DNA of 64,000 nt from Cupriavidus pauculus (GTDB taxonomy: Bacteria; Pseudomonadota; Gammaproteobacteria; Burkholderiales; Burkholderiaceae), in the NCBI RefSeq assembly GCF_002858765.1, contig NZ_PJRP01000002.1, positions 356,598 to 420,597 of the forward strand, given 5' to 3'. The number at the start of each line of letters is the position of its first letter. Position 1 is the stretch's first letter. The notes under the pieces were generated by a model, which had not been told where the DNA came from, searched no databases, and saw nothing but the letters and a program-made list of their open reading frames with translations. Position numbers and translations under genes: made by a program. Positions 1 to 8,433 of the stretch are shown here, piece by piece.

Positions 1-140
1 GCACGGCCGATGGCACCGGCATGATGATCAATTCCTCGCGCGCGATCCTGTACGCCAGCCGCGACAAGGACTTTGCCACCGCCGCCCGCAACGTGGCGCT
101 GCAGACGCGCGAGACGATCAACCGTTATCGCCACGGTTGA
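1..140 (+). CDS. pyrF: Orotidine 5'-phosphate decarboxylase, C-terminal end (partial)
   Basis: Only the last 45 codons are inside the window (frame starting at base 3, TGA at 138-140). They read through the stretch [16 protein letters not shown], which is the C-terminal phosphate-binding and strand-8 region of the subfamily-2 OMP decarboxylases (family knowledge: NSSR-ILYA motif). The enzyme makes UMP from orotidylate in cytosolic pyrimidine synthesis. The gene is followed directly by a repeat element and then by convergent pncC. The catalytic Asp-Lys-Asp part is outside the window, so the call rests on the tail alone. Confidence 0.8.
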   Translation, partial: TADGTGMMINSSRAILYASRDKDFATAARNVALQTRETINRYRHG

Positions 141-160
141 ATGGCTGGAAGTGTTTTCTT

Positions 161-290
161 CCCTCTCCATGAAATGGGAGAGGGGCCGCGGGAGAGGGCG
201 CGGCGGTTCAAATTGCGACTTGTCTGACTTGAGTCGCTGACCCGCTCCCCCCACCCCTCTTCCGCATGTACACCGCAGGCGGGAGAGGTG
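161..290 (+). repeat. Interspersed hairpin-ended repeat, copy A
   Basis: A 130-bp element lies between convergent pyrF and pncC. Each end is a hairpin: CCCTCTCCATGAAATGGGAGAGG at one side (161-184, shown here as a motif with loop ATGAAAT) and a CCTCTTCCGC...GCGGGAGAGG arm pair at the other (about 255-288). The centre, 205-224, is the reverse complement of 55108-55127 with one mismatch. The offset from the element end is the same in both copies, so A and C are one element in opposite orientation. No coding capacity is seen. Confidence 0.75.
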
Positions 291-303
291 AGCAAAGCCC
301 AGC

Positions 304-801
304 TTATTCCTCGTTCCGGATCAGTTCGATCAGCCCGCGCATCGCGTGTTCGGCCGCCTGGCGGCGGATCTGGGCGCGGTCGCCCTTGAAGCGCTGGGTC
401 TCGGTGCGGGTGGTGATGCGGTTGCTCCAGCCGAAGCAGACCATACCCACCGGTTTTTCCGGCGAGCCGCCGTTCGGCCCCGCCACGCCGGTGATCGACA
501 GCGACACCTGGGCGCGGCTGTTCAGCAGCGCACCTTCGGCCATGGCATGGGCCACCTCCTCGCTGACCGCGCCGTGGTCGCGGATCAGCTTCGCGGGCAC
601 GCCGATCATGGTGGTCTTGGCTTCGTTCGAGTAGGTCACGAAGCCTCGCTCGAACCAGCCTGACGACCCCGATACATCGGTGATGGCCGCCGCTACCAGC
701 CCGCCCGTGCAGGACTCGGCGGTGGCCAGCATGAGCGAGCGTTCCGCAAGGGTGACTCCGGCCTGGATGGCAAGCTGGTCAAGCAGGCGGCTGACGGACA
801 T
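304..801 (-). CDS. pncC: CinA C-terminal domain protein, nicotinamide-nucleotide amidohydrolase (PncC)
   Basis: This 165-residue protein consists of a single CinA C-terminal domain. It carries the family signatures ATAESCTGGLVAAAIT near residue 27 and SITGVAGPNGGSPEKPVG near residue 102. Family members deamidate nicotinamide mononucleotide to nicotinate mononucleotide in pyridine-nucleotide recycling. The length fits stand-alone PncC; the N-terminal MoCF-like domain of full CinA is absent. It lies 51 bp downstream of pgpA on the same strand, so thiL-pgpA-pncC are probably co-transcribed. The ATG at 801 is the only start that keeps the N-terminal helix. Confidence 0.9.
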   Translation of the reverse strand: MSVSRLLDQLAIQAGVTLAERSLMLATAESCTGGLVAAAITDVSGSSGWFERGFVTYSNEAKTTMIGVPAKLIRDHGAVSEEVAHAMAEGALLNSRAQVSLSITGVAGPNGGSPEKPVGMVCFGWSNRITTRTETQRFKGDRAQIRRQAAEHAMRGLIELIRNEE

Positions 802-852
802 GGCGACGGTTCCCCGAGATCCTGAAGCAGTGATGAAGAAAGGGGCGGGCGC

Positions 853-1437
853 TCAGAACGAGCGCCACAGGGCAAAGACGAGCAGCGTATAGAACGCCGC
901 GAAGATATCGTCGAACATCACGCCGAACGCGCCGGTGAAGCCGGGCCCCTTGAGCGTGCGGTCGTAGTAGCGGATCGGCGCCGGCTTGACGATATCGAAG
1001 AATCGGAACCACACGAAGGCCGCGAACTGACCCCAGAAGCCGGTGGGCATGACAAACACCAGCACCAGCCAGAAGGCGACGATCTCGTCCCAGACCATGC
1101 TGCCGTGGTCGTACACGCCCATGTCGCGCGCGGTACGCAGGCAGGCCCAGATGCCTACCACGAACCCGCCGGCGATGATCCACAGCCACGTGTTCGGCTC
1201 GATCCACATCGAGATCACGACGTACGACAGCCAACCATACAACGTGCCGACCGTGCCCGGGCTCACCGGTGACAGGCCGGAGCCAAAGCCCAGCGCAATC
1301 AGGCGGGCGGGATGACCGAGCATGAAGCGGGCGGTCGGGCGCATGACCTTGGCGGTCTGGCCGGCTTCCAGCGTGGCGGGCTCGGCAGGATTGGCGGGGT
1401 CGCGCGGCGCGGCCCCGGGGGGGTAAGCGGACATCAA
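853..1437 (-). CDS. pgpA: Phosphatidylglycerophosphatase A
   Basis: The 194-residue membrane protein removes phosphate from phosphatidylglycerol phosphate to give phosphatidylglycerol. After a Pro/Ala-rich cytoplasmic start of about 30 residues it shows the PgpA motif GFGSGLSPVSPGTVGT (about residues 50-65), then hydrophobic helices, a conserved acidic WDEIVAFW segment and the FRFFDIVKPAPI motif. All are hallmarks of the PgpA family. Two adjacent ATG codons (1437 and 1434) could serve as start. The gene sits between thiL and pncC, the usual Burkholderiales order. Confidence 0.93.
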   Translation of the reverse strand: MMSAYPPGAAPRDPANPAEPATLEAGQTAKVMRPTARFMLGHPARLIALGFGSGLSPVSPGTVGTLYGWLSYVVISMWIEPNTWLWIIAGGFVVGIWACLRTARDMGVYDHGSMVWDEIVAFWLVLVFVMPTGFWGQFAAFVWFRFFDIVKPAPIRYYDRTLKGPGFTGAFGVMFDDIFAAFYTLLVFALWRSF

Positions 1438-1536
1438 GAACCTGGCTCGACTTTCTAGTGATATATGGCGCGCAAGCTTGCACCTCTCCCTGTTGCGCGC
1501 ATGGCTGGCATCATGACACGGCTTGCGGGCGATGTG

Positions 1537-2517
1537 TCACGGAGCGCTGAAATGATCGAACGACGCGCCCGTGAACGTGAACGGGTTGCCATCGCCGTCG
1601 ACGATGCGCAGGCCGGCTTCCGATGTGATCGAGCCAGCACGGGTGAGCGGCAGGCCAAGTTGCCGGCTGATGCCAGCGATGGCTTCGCGATTGCCCGCCG
1701 GGGCGGTGAAACACAGCTCGTAGTCATCGCCGCCGGCCAGCACGCATTCGCGTTGGAGTGCCAGCGGCTGTCCACCGAGCACCTCGGATCGTGGCAGCGC
1801 GTCGACCTCCAGGATCGCACCGACCGATGAGCGCGCCAGGATATGGCCCAGGTCGCCGATCAGGCCGTCGGAAATATCAAGTGCGGCATGCGCCACGCCG
1901 CGCAGCGCCATGCCCAGCGCCACACGCGGCGTGGGCGTGTCCATGCGCGGACGGATTAACGTGAAATCGGGCTCGGGCAGCAGCCATTCGCCGCGGCAAT
2001 CGCCCAGCGCCAGCCGTGCATCACCCAGCGTGCCGGAAATCCAGATATCGTCGCCGGGGCGCGCGGCATCGCGCCGCAGGGCCTGCCGCGGCGGCACGTC
2101 GCCAAATACCGTGATCGACAGCGTCAGAGGACCCTTGGTGGTATCGCCGCCAATCAGCTCGCAACCGTGGTCGTCAGCCAACGCCAGCATGCCGCCAGCA
2201 AAGGCCTCAAGCCAGGCAGGATCGGCCTCCGGCAACGCCAGCGCCAGCGTGAAGGCGCGCGGTTCGGCGCCCATCGCGGCCAGGTCCGACAGATTCACGG
2301 CCAGCGCCTTGTGCCCCAGCGAGCGCGGGGGGACATCCGGAAAAAAGTGGCGTCCACTGACCAGCATGTCGGTGCTGATGGCGAGCTGATGGCCCGGGCG
2401 GGCGTCGATCAAGGCACAGTCATCGCCCACGCCCAGCGCGGCCTTGCGGACGGGACGCGTGAAGAACCGGCGAATCAGATCGAATTCGGACAGGGAAGCG
2501 GGGGTGGGATTTGGCAT
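1537..2517 (-). CDS. thiL: Thiamine-monophosphate kinase
   Basis: ThiL phosphorylates thiamine phosphate to thiamine diphosphate using ATP. From ATG 2517 the protein is 326 residues, the normal family length. It shows the N-terminal metal-binding GVGDDCALI motif, the NLSDLAAMGA motif, GGDTTKGPL and HAALDISDGL, all typical of the PurM/ThiL fold. The frame stays open to 2622, but that would place the start on top of the inverted repeat and the promoter region at 2603-2632. A TACAAT box on the minus strand (2564-2569) also favours the inner start. No good Shine-Dalgarno is visible. Confidence 0.93.
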   Translation of the reverse strand: MPNPTPASLSEFDLIRRFFTRPVRKAALGVGDDCALIDARPGHQLAISTDMLVSGRHFFPDVPPRSLGHKALAVNLSDLAAMGAEPRAFTLALALPEADPAWLEAFAGGMLALADDHGCELIGGDTTKGPLTLSITVFGDVPPRQALRRDAARPGDDIWISGTLGDARLALGDCRGEWLLPEPDFTLIRPRMDTPTPRVALGMALRGVAHAALDISDGLIGDLGHILARSSVGAILEVDALPRSEVLGGQPLALQRECVLAGGDDYELCFTAPAGNREAIAGISRQLGLPLTRAGSITSEAGLRIVDGDGNPFTFTGASFDHFSAP

Positions 2518-2602
2518 CAGGTGGGGAGCATACCGGCTGGTCAAGCCCATCGGCATGCGGCATATTGTACCGAAACGCAAAGGTGCCCCGCGCAAAACGC
2601 CC

Positions 2603-2625
2603 ATTGTGAAATAGTTTTTCACAAT
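2603..2625. promoter_or_regulatory. Inverted repeat in the thiL/maeB divergent promoter region
   Basis: ATTGTGAAA (2603-2611) and TTTCACAAT (2617-2625) form a perfect 9-bp inverted repeat around a 5-bp spacer. It overlaps the -35 and spacer of the probable maeB promoter and lies about 35-55 bp upstream of the likely thiL -10, so one regulator could act on both genes. TGTGA/TCACA are CRP-like half sites, but they are 9 bp apart rather than 6, so a CRP site is unlikely. Confidence 0.6.
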
Positions 2626-2632
2626 ATAAAAT
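2604..2632 (+). promoter_or_regulatory. Probable maeB promoter
   Basis: TTGTGA (2604-2609) and TAAAAT (2627-2632) are separated by 17 bp and match a sigma-70 promoter. The predicted transcript would have a leader of about 115 nt before the maeB ATG at 2753. The inverted repeat at 2603-2625 covers its -35. Confidence 0.55.
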
Positions 2633-2752
2633 GCGCCATCCTTAAGCGTGCAAATCCTTAAGCGCGTACAAGCGGAGACAACGGGTTCGTGGAGCCGGCC
2701 CGTGATCTCCCAGCGTTATTCAGTGCGGCTCCACCGATCGGAAGATGCGCAG

Positions 2753-5077
2753 ATGACAAGCCCTCAGCAGTCCCCGTCCCAAGACGATCTGAAACAGCAG
2801 CAGCGTGAGGCGCTGCGCAAGGCCGCACTCGAATATCACGAGTTTCCGACCCCCGGCAAGATTTCCGTCACCCCGACCAAGCCGCTGTCGAACCAGCGCG
2901 ACCTGGCCCTGGCCTATTCGCCGGGCGTGGCCGCTGCCTGTGAAGAAATCGTTGCCAATCCGGCCGATTCGTTCCGCTACACCGCGCGTGGCAACCTGGT
3001 GGCCGTGATCACCAACGGCACCGCCGTGCTGGGCCTGGGCAATATCGGCGCCGCGGCGTCCAAGCCGGTAATGGAAGGCAAGGCCGGCCTGTTCAAGAAG
3101 TTCGCCGGTATCGACGTCTTCGACATCGAAATCGACGAAACGGACCCCGAAAAACTGGTGGACATCATCGCGTCGCTCGAGCCGACGTTCGGTGGTATCA
3201 ACCTCGAGGACATCAAGGCGCCGGAATGCTTCTACGTGGAGCGCAAGCTGCGCGAACGGATGAAGATTCCCGTCTTCCACGACGACCAGCACGGTACCGC
3301 CATCGTGGTGGGTGCCGCCGTGATCAACGGCCTGAAGGTGGTGGGCAAGGACATCTCGAAGGTCAAGCTGGTGGCCTCGGGCGCCGGCGCCGCCGCGTTG
3401 GCCTGTCTGGACCTGCTTGTCGACCTGGGCCTGCCCATCGAGAACATCTGGGTGACGGACCTGGCCGGCGTGGTCTACGAGGGCCGTACCGAGCTGATGG
3501 ACCCGGAAAAGGCACGCTTCTCGCAGAAGACCGACAAGCGCCGCCTGGCCGAAGTCATCGATGACGCAGACATCTTCCTTGGCCTGTCCGCCGCCGGCGT
3601 GCTGAAGCCCGAGATGGTGCAGAAGATGGCCGAGAAGCCGCTGGTGCTGGCGCTGGCCAATCCGAATCCGGAAATCATGCCGGAGCTGGTCAAGGAAATC
3701 CGTCCGGATGCGGTGATGGCCACGGGCCGTACCGACTATCCGAACCAGGTCAACAACGTTCTCTGCTTCCCGTTCATCTTCCGCGGCGCGCTGGACTGCG
3801 GCGCCACCACGATCACGCGTGAAATGGAAATCGCCGCCGCCAATGCCGTGGCCGAACTGGCGCGCCAGGAGCAGAGCGATATCGTGGCCTCGGCCTACGG
3901 TATCCAGGACCTGTCGTTCGGCCCCGAATACCTGATTCCGAAGCCGTTCGACCCGCGCCTGATCGTCAAGATCGCGCCGGCCGTGGCCGAAGCCGCCGCC
4001 AAGGCCGGCGTGGCCGCGCGTCCGATCGAGGACATGGACGCCTACCGTCTGCAGCTGCAGCAGTTCGTCTACCACTCGGGCACGCTGATGAAGCCGATCT
4101 ACGCGGCTGCGCGCAAGGTGGAGATGGAAAAGAAGCGCATCGTCTTTGCCGAGGGCGAAGAAGAGCGCGTGCTGCGTGCCGTGCAGGTGATCGTCGACGA
4201 AAAGCTGGCCAACCCGATCCTGATCGGCCGCCCGGCCGTGCTGGCGCACCGCATCGAACGTTTCGGCCTGCGCCTGCGCATGGGCGTGGACTTCACAGTC
4301 GTCAACCCCGAGCACGACGACCGCTTCCGTGATTATTCGGACGCCTACTACCGCATGATGGCCCGCGAAGGCATCACGCAGCAGTACGCCAAGCTGGAAA
4401 TGCGCCGCCGCACCACGCTGATCGGCGCCATGCTGGTCAAGCGCGGCGAGGCCGACGGCATGATCTGCGGCACGGTCAGCACCACCGCGGCGCACCTGCG
4501 CTACATCGACCAGGTGCTGGGCGGTACCAACTGCGTCTACGCCGCGATGAACGGGCTGGTGCTGCCGGGCCGCCAGATCTTCCTGGTGGACACGCACGTC
4601 AACATCGATCCGACCGCCGCCGAACTGGCCGAGATCACGCTGATGGCCGCCGAGGAATTGAAGCGCTTTGGCATCGAGCCGAAGGTTGGCCTGCTGTCGC
4701 ACTCGAATTTCGGTACGTCGGAAGCCCCGTCGGCCCGCAAGATGCGTGAAACGCTGGCTATCCTGCGCGAGCGCGCGCCTGACCTCGAAGTCGACGGCGA
4801 AATGCACGGCGACAGCGCGCTGGACGAAAAGCTGCGTGATTCGCTGGTGCCGGACGGCTCGCTCAAGGGCGAAGCCAACCTGCTGGTCTGCCCGAACATC
4901 GACGCGGCCAACATTTCGTACAACCTGCTCAAGGTGGCGGCCGGCAACAACGTGGCCATCGGCCCGATCCTGCTGGGCGTGAAGGCGCCGGTTCACATCC
5001 TGACGCCGTCGGCAACGGTGCGCCGTATCGTCAACATGACGGCGCTGGTGGTGGTGGACGCCGCTGCCAAGGCCTGA
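2753..5077 (+). CDS. maeB: NADP-dependent malic enzyme with C-terminal phosphotransacetylase-like domain
   Basis: The 774-residue two-domain protein converts malate to pyruvate, CO2 and NADPH. The malic enzyme part (about residues 1-430) has [14 protein letters not shown], the HDDQHGTA motif, and a [13 protein letters not shown] nucleotide-binding loop. The C-terminal part (about 440-770) resembles phosphate acetyltransferase ([28 protein letters not shown]) and in this family is regulatory rather than catalytic. Length agrees with E. coli MaeB (759). ATG 2753 was chosen over 2648 because the first 35 codons of the open frame are not like the family. A UUCG terminator follows. Confidence 0.96.
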   Translation: MTSPQQSPSQDDLKQQQREALRKAALEYHEFPTPGKISVTPTKPLSNQRDLALAYSPGVAAACEEIVANPADSFRYTARGNLVAVITNGTAVLGLGNIGAAASKPVMEGKAGLFKKFAGIDVFDIEIDETDPEKLVDIIASLEPTFGGINLEDIKAPECFYVERKLRERMKIPVFHDDQHGTAIVVGAAVINGLKVVGKDISKVKLVASGAGAAALACLDLLVDLGLPIENIWVTDLAGVVYEGRTELMDPEKARFSQKTDKRRLAEVIDDADIFLGLSAAGVLKPEMVQKMAEKPLVLALANPNPEIMPELVKEIRPDAVMATGRTDYPNQVNNVLCFPFIFRGALDCGATTITREMEIAAANAVAELARQEQSDIVASAYGIQDLSFGPEYLIPKPFDPRLIVKIAPAVAEAAAKAGVAARPIEDMDAYRLQLQQFVYHSGTLMKPIYAAARKVEMEKKRIVFAEGEEERVLRAVQVIVDEKLANPILIGRPAVLAHRIERFGLRLRMGVDFTVVNPEHDDRFRDYSDAYYRMMAREGITQQYAKLEMRRRTTLIGAMLVKRGEADGMICGTVSTTAAHLRYIDQVLGGTNCVYAAMNGLVLPGRQIFLVDTHVNIDPTAAELAEITLMAAEELKRFGIEPKVGLLSHSNFGTSEAPSARKMRETLAILRERAPDLEVDGEMHGDSALDEKLRDSLVPDGSLKGEANLLVCPNIDAANISYNLLKVAAGNNVAIGPILLGVKAPVHILTPSATVRRIVNMTALVVVDAAAKA

Positions 5078-5130
5078 TCGGGCTTTTTACCGGCGGTCGT
5101 TTCCGGCCGCCGGAGCCAAGTGGTGCAAGA

Positions 5131-5152
5131 GCCGGGTTCGCCCGGCTTTTTT
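5131..5152 (+). terminator. Rho-independent terminator of maeB
   Basis: GCCGGG-TTCG-CCCGGC (5131-5146) followed by six T (5147-5152); A residues upstream extend the stem. Confidence 0.9.
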
Positions 5153-5401
5153 CATGTCCGCGTCAAATTGCCGTCCGCACGGTTAGTATGCGCACACATA
5201 TCAATAACATGTTGAAACAATTGAGGAAATTCGGACCGCCCAGGGGCGGGGATTGATTAATGATGGACTTGCGCGTAACCTTACGCCTTTGAATGCGGAC
5301 GCTCGCCTGGGCGTGCCGGTAGCCGCTGGGGGTCCGAAAAGAGACCGAAGCGATGCCGGAATGACCCGCCATTAACTTTCGCCAACGATTCATTCACTAT
5401 C
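5153..5401. other. Intergenic region, 249 bp, no gene seen
   Basis: This spacer between the maeB terminator and the RNase gene is less GC-rich than its surroundings. It must hold the promoter of the RNase/inhibitor pair, but no pair of -35/-10 boxes stands out. No open frame with coding character was found. Confidence 0.5.
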
Positions 5402-5854
5402 GTGGGTTTCCGGAATTCACCCAGCCAGTCGGAGCGGCAGTCACAGAGGCAGTCCCTGAGCCTGGCGCGAAGCCTGGGCCACGTGTTGGCTGGCGCGGCG
5501 CTATCGATGGCGCTGGCCCTGTCGCCGCAAGGCGCGATGGCAAGGCAGTCGCCCGACGTGCTTGGGGTGGGAACCATCCAGGCGCAGCAGTTGCCCAACG
5601 AGGCGCGGCAAACGCTGGACCTGATACAGGCAGGTGGTCCGTTCCCGTATGACAAGGATGGTTCGCGGTTCGGCAACTACGAACGTGTCCTGCCGCAGCA
5701 GCCTCGCGGGTATTACCGCGAATACACCGTCAAGAACAGCAAAAGCCGGAATCGGGGAGCTAAGCGGATAGTTTGCGGTGGTGATCAACGCGCCGCCAAC
5801 GACTGCTATTACACGGAAGACCACTACAACAGTTTCAAACGGATAACCAAATGA
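5402..5854 (+). CDS. Secreted guanyl-specific ribonuclease (RNase Sa/barnase superfamily)
   Basis: The 150-residue product has a polar start, a hydrophobic stretch at about residues 28-42 and a cleavage-type site after QGAMA (residue 47), so it is probably exported. The mature part follows RNase Sa closely: GPFPYDKDG, YYREYTV, RGAKRI and YTEDHYNSF. The catalytic residues known for RNase Sa (Glu54, Arg65, Arg69, His85) correspond to Glu107, Arg118, Arg122 and His141. Cys125 and Cys135 flank a loop and may form a disulfide that RNase Sa lacks. The start is GTG 5402 with no clear ribosome site; ATG 5507 would remove part of the signal. The stop overlaps the inhibitor gene. Confidence 0.88.
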   Translation: MGFRNSPSQSERQSQRQSLSLARSLGHVLAGAALSMALALSPQGAMARQSPDVLGVGTIQAQQLPNEARQTLDLIQAGGPFPYDKDGSRFGNYERVLPQQPRGYYREYTVKNSKSRNRGAKRIVCGGDQRAANDCYYTEDHYNSFKRITK

Positions 5855-6459
5855 TGACTGACATTTTCGGATTGGGCGACGCCCTTGCCGCCCGCGAGGA
5901 GCGCGGCGCCGGAGATGGGTGGCAACGGGCTCACCATCAGGCCCAGAACCTTTATGACAACGTGCTGATGATGCCGCGCCAGGATCTGACGCCCCGACTT
6001 CCGCCCACCTGTGCCCCTGTCATGGCCACATGGGCTGACGACGGCACCAACGAGGGAGCCATGAATCTGTTCAAGACGGTGCGCCCTAACATCGTCCAGT
6101 CGATCCGCGCTTTCCGCGTGGCCGAGCTGGCCCAGGCAGCCACCGCGCTGAATCAGCATTTCCTGTACGCGAACTGTGCCGACTGCGCGAGCAAGGCCGA
6201 GATTCTTGAGCGTATCGCCACTGAGTTCACGTTCCCGAAGCATTTCGGCAAGAACTTCGATGCCTTGTCCGACTGCCTGACCGACATGATCCACAAGTCC
6301 GGCCCGCAGCCCGGCTTCGTGATCGTGCTCGAAGGCCTGCCGATCGCGCAGAAGTTCGACAAGGAAGCCCGTGAAGTGCTGCTGGACGTGTTCCGCGACG
6401 CTGCCGAATTCTGGAGCGAGCGCAAGGTGCAGTTCCGGGTGTTCTACTCGTTCGCCTGA
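5851..6459 (+). CDS. Barstar-family ribonuclease inhibitor with N-terminal extension
   Basis: Residues about 105-202 are a barstar domain: FPKHFGKNFDALSDCLTDM aligns with the barstar segment that plugs the barnase active site, and Asp137 and Asp141 match barstar Asp35 and Asp39. The cytoplasmic inhibitor should protect the cell from the RNase encoded just upstream, with which it shares an ATGA overlap. The first 70-100 residues have no recognised domain; barstar itself is only about 90 residues. A second possible start, ATG 6061 with GAGG five bases ahead, would give a 132-residue protein nearer to the family size. Which start is used cannot be decided here. Confidence 0.88.
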   Translation: MMTDIFGLGDALAAREERGAGDGWQRAHHQAQNLYDNVLMMPRQDLTPRLPPTCAPVMATWADDGTNEGAMNLFKTVRPNIVQSIRAFRVAELAQAATALNQHFLYANCADCASKAEILERIATEFTFPKHFGKNFDALSDCLTDMIHKSGPQPGFVIVLEGLPIAQKFDKEAREVLLDVFRDAAEFWSERKVQFRVFYSFA

Positions 6460-6504
6460 ACGAGCCTGAGCGGTCCGAACGGCTCGAACGGATTCACCCA
6501 ATGG

Positions 6505-6533
6505 AAAGCCCGCTGATGTCAGCGGGCTTTTTT
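6505..6533 (+). terminator. Terminator of the RNase-inhibitor operon
   Basis: A perfect 12-bp stem, AAAGCCCGCTGA (6505-6516) with TCAGCGGGCTTT (6519-6530), is followed by more T. It is symmetric enough to serve convergent yidB too. Confidence 0.9.
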
Positions 6534-6562
6534 GTTTTGTCCGGCCTTGTCCGGTTGACCCG

Positions 6563-7180
6563 TCAGGCCGCGGGCGGTACCTGGCCGTTTGGTGTCAGGC
6601 GGTCGATCAGTTCGGGCAGGCCTTCGCTGAGACTGGCTGCCACATCGTCCGACGACAAGCCGGTGGTTTCGGCCAGCGACTGCAGCGCGCCGGTGTTGCC
6701 CAGCGCCGCCGACAGGTCATTGGCACTGACAGCCTGATTGGTGCCGGTGCCGATCCAGGAGTCGACCTGCTGGCCCAGCCCGGCCTGCGCCAGGACGTCG
6801 CGCAGGGCGCCGATGCCGCCGCTGGCCGCACCCATGGCCTGGGCCGATGCGCCGGCTTCGCCTTGTCCGCCGAGCAGCCCGCCCAGCAGCGAACCCAGAT
6901 CGAGCCCGCCCGGGGCCGGTGCACTGCCGCCACCCAGCATGCCGCCGAGCATGCCACCCAGCCCACCGAGCCCGCCAAGTCCGCCCAGCGGGTTGTCGCC
7001 AGCATCGGCTGGTGCCACGCTGCCGTCAGCACCCTGGCTCTTGTGCCGCATGGCCAGCATCGCCAGCAGGCCCAGGGCCATCATCAGCTTCGGATTGATG
7101 CCGCCGGACTGGCCTTGCTGCTGGTGCTGGCCGCCGAGCTGGCCCAGCACGCCACCCAGTACGCTATCGAGTAGTCCCAT
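6563..7180 (-). CDS. YidB family (DUF937) protein
   Basis: This 205-residue protein starts MGLLDSVLGGVLGQ, has one short hydrophobic helix (MMALGLLAMLAM), then Gly/Leu-rich repeats (GGLGGLGGLGGMLGGMLGGG region, about residues 67-85). Its C-terminal part carries the YidB signature LGQQVDSWIGTGTNQAVS. The molecular role of the family is not established. AAGGAG precedes the ATG. It lies 15 bp after rsmE on the same strand and may be co-transcribed with it. Confidence 0.82.
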   Translation of the reverse strand: MGLLDSVLGGVLGQLGGQHQQQGQSGGINPKLMMALGLLAMLAMRHKSQGADGSVAPADAGDNPLGGLGGLGGLGGMLGGMLGGGSAPAPGGLDLGSLLGGLLGGQGEAGASAQAMGAASGGIGALRDVLAQAGLGQQVDSWIGTGTNQAVSANDLSAALGNTGALQSLAETTGLSSDDVAASLSEGLPELIDRLTPNGQVPPAA

Positions 7181-7195
7181 CTCAGACTCCTTATC

Positions 7196-7939
7196 TCAAA
7201 ATCCGCCAAGGATGGCGTTCAGCGTTGCCAGGCAAGCCAGCCCGGCCGTTTCCGTGCGCAGGATGCGCGGTCCGAGTGACACGCCGATAAAACCGGCACG
7301 CCGCGCGGCGTCTTCTTCCTCCGGGGAAAGCCCCCCCTCGGGGCCAATCAGCAGCGTCACCCCTTCGGCGCCCCAGGCGTCGCGATGCGCATGGGCAAGC
7401 TCGGGCAGTGACCCTGCGGCACGCGGCGACAGCAGCAGCCGGGCGCCCGTGGCAGGCGTCGTCGCCAGCCACGCTTCAAAAGTAGCGACCGGCGCCAGTG
7501 TCGGCAAGCGATTGCGGCCACATTGCTCGCACGCCGCTTGCACCAGCGCCTGCCAGTGCGCCTGGCGCTTGAGCGCCCGATCGCCGGACAGGCGCACCAC
7601 CGAGCGGTTGGCCTGCAGCGGCTGGATGGCGGCCACGCCCAGTTCCACTGCCTTTTCGATCAGCCAGTCCATCTTGTCGCCACCGGCCAGGCCTTGCGCC
7701 AGCGTGACCGCGCATGGCGTTTCGGTCTCGGCGGCGTCACGCGCGCCAATCTGCGCCGTGGCGTGACGCTTGCCGATCTCGGCGAGGGTGGCGGCATGGC
7801 TGCCGCCCTGGCCGTTGAACAGCGTGATGGCGTCGCCCGGGGCTAGGCGCAGCACCTGCACGTGACGGACTACGGCTTCGGGCAAATCAAGTACGGCATC
7901 GGCGGCCAGCGCCACGTCGACAAAGAATCTGGGAGGCAT
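7196..7939 (-). CDS. rsmE: 16S rRNA (uracil-1498-N3)-methyltransferase
   Basis: RsmE methylates U1498 in the decoding region of 16S rRNA. The 247-residue protein begins MPPRFFVDV and shows the SPOUT-family signatures KMDWLIEKAVELGVA, a conserved SVVRL-like segment, LLIGPEGGLSPEEE and LGPRILRTETA, the last forming the SAM-binding knot. The ATG at 7939 shares one base with the TGA of the upstream VOC gene, so the two are translationally coupled. The open frame runs on to 8116, but the extra part overlaps the VOC gene and is not family-like. Confidence 0.94.
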   Translation of the reverse strand: MPPRFFVDVALAADAVLDLPEAVVRHVQVLRLAPGDAITLFNGQGGSHAATLAEIGKRHATAQIGARDAAETETPCAVTLAQGLAGGDKMDWLIEKAVELGVAAIQPLQANRSVVRLSGDRALKRQAHWQALVQAACEQCGRNRLPTLAPVATFEAWLATTPATGARLLLSPRAAGSLPELAHAHRDAWGAEGVTLLIGPEGGLSPEEEDAARRAGFIGVSLGPRILRTETAGLACLATLNAILGGF

Positions 7940-8373
7940 CAGGGGGTGGGTTTGGCGTCCGGAGCCTTGGCCAGCGGCGTGGCAAAGCCCCATCGGTATC
8001 CATCGGGATCTTCGACCATGCAGTATCTGTCGCCCCAGAACTGGTCGGCGGGCGGCGTGATGCTGGTGGCGCCGGCGCCAGTGGCCTGTGCGTACATGGC
8101 GTCGACATCCTCGCAATACAGGTAGAACGTCTGCGGCGCTTCCACGCCCATGGAGCGAGGCGTGCGAGCCGTGCTGCCCCAGGCGCCCTCGGGCGCGAAC
8201 ATGATGACGATCTGGCCCTGATAGTGCATTTCGGCGTGGGTGGGCACGCCGTTCTCATCGACGACATGCCCGGCTTTGAAGCCGAACGCCCGTTGATAGA
8301 AATCAAGCGCGGCGCGTCCGCTGGCGACCGTGAGATAGGGTGTCAGCCAGGGCGTGTTGGGCGGTCTGGACAT
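7939..8373 (-). CDS. VOC (glyoxalase/bleomycin resistance) superfamily protein
   Basis: This 144-residue protein contains paired beta-alpha-beta-beta-beta modules (WLTPYLTVASGRAALDFY at the start, YCMVEDPDGYRWGFATPL at the end) of the vicinal oxygen chelate fold, closest in look to PhnB/YaeR-like members. Substrate is unknown. ATG 8373 is preceded by GGGAGA at good spacing and is preferred to the upstream ATG at 8424. The stop overlaps the rsmE start. Confidence 0.8.
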   Translation of the reverse strand: MSRPPNTPWLTPYLTVASGRAALDFYQRAFGFKAGHVVDENGVPTHAEMHYQGQIVIMFAPEGAWGSTARTPRSMGVEAPQTFYLYCEDVDAMYAQATGAGATSITPPADQFWGDRYCMVEDPDGYRWGFATPLAKAPDAKPTP

Positions 8374-8433
8374 GCGGGTCTCCCGGATGGCACGAAGGCC
8401 CCGCACACGATGACGGCGGGGCATTTGTGCATG

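Noticed and set aside
2603..2625. CRP-binding site
   Set aside because: TGTGA and TCACA are present, but the spacer is 9 bp instead of 6.
2720..4996. A 758-codon frame opposite maeB
   Set aside because: Antisense shadow; no motif or family look.
5851..6060. Frameshift or pseudogene at the start of the barstar gene
   Set aside because: The frame is continuous, codon use is like its neighbours, and the ATGA overlap with the RNase gene is normal.
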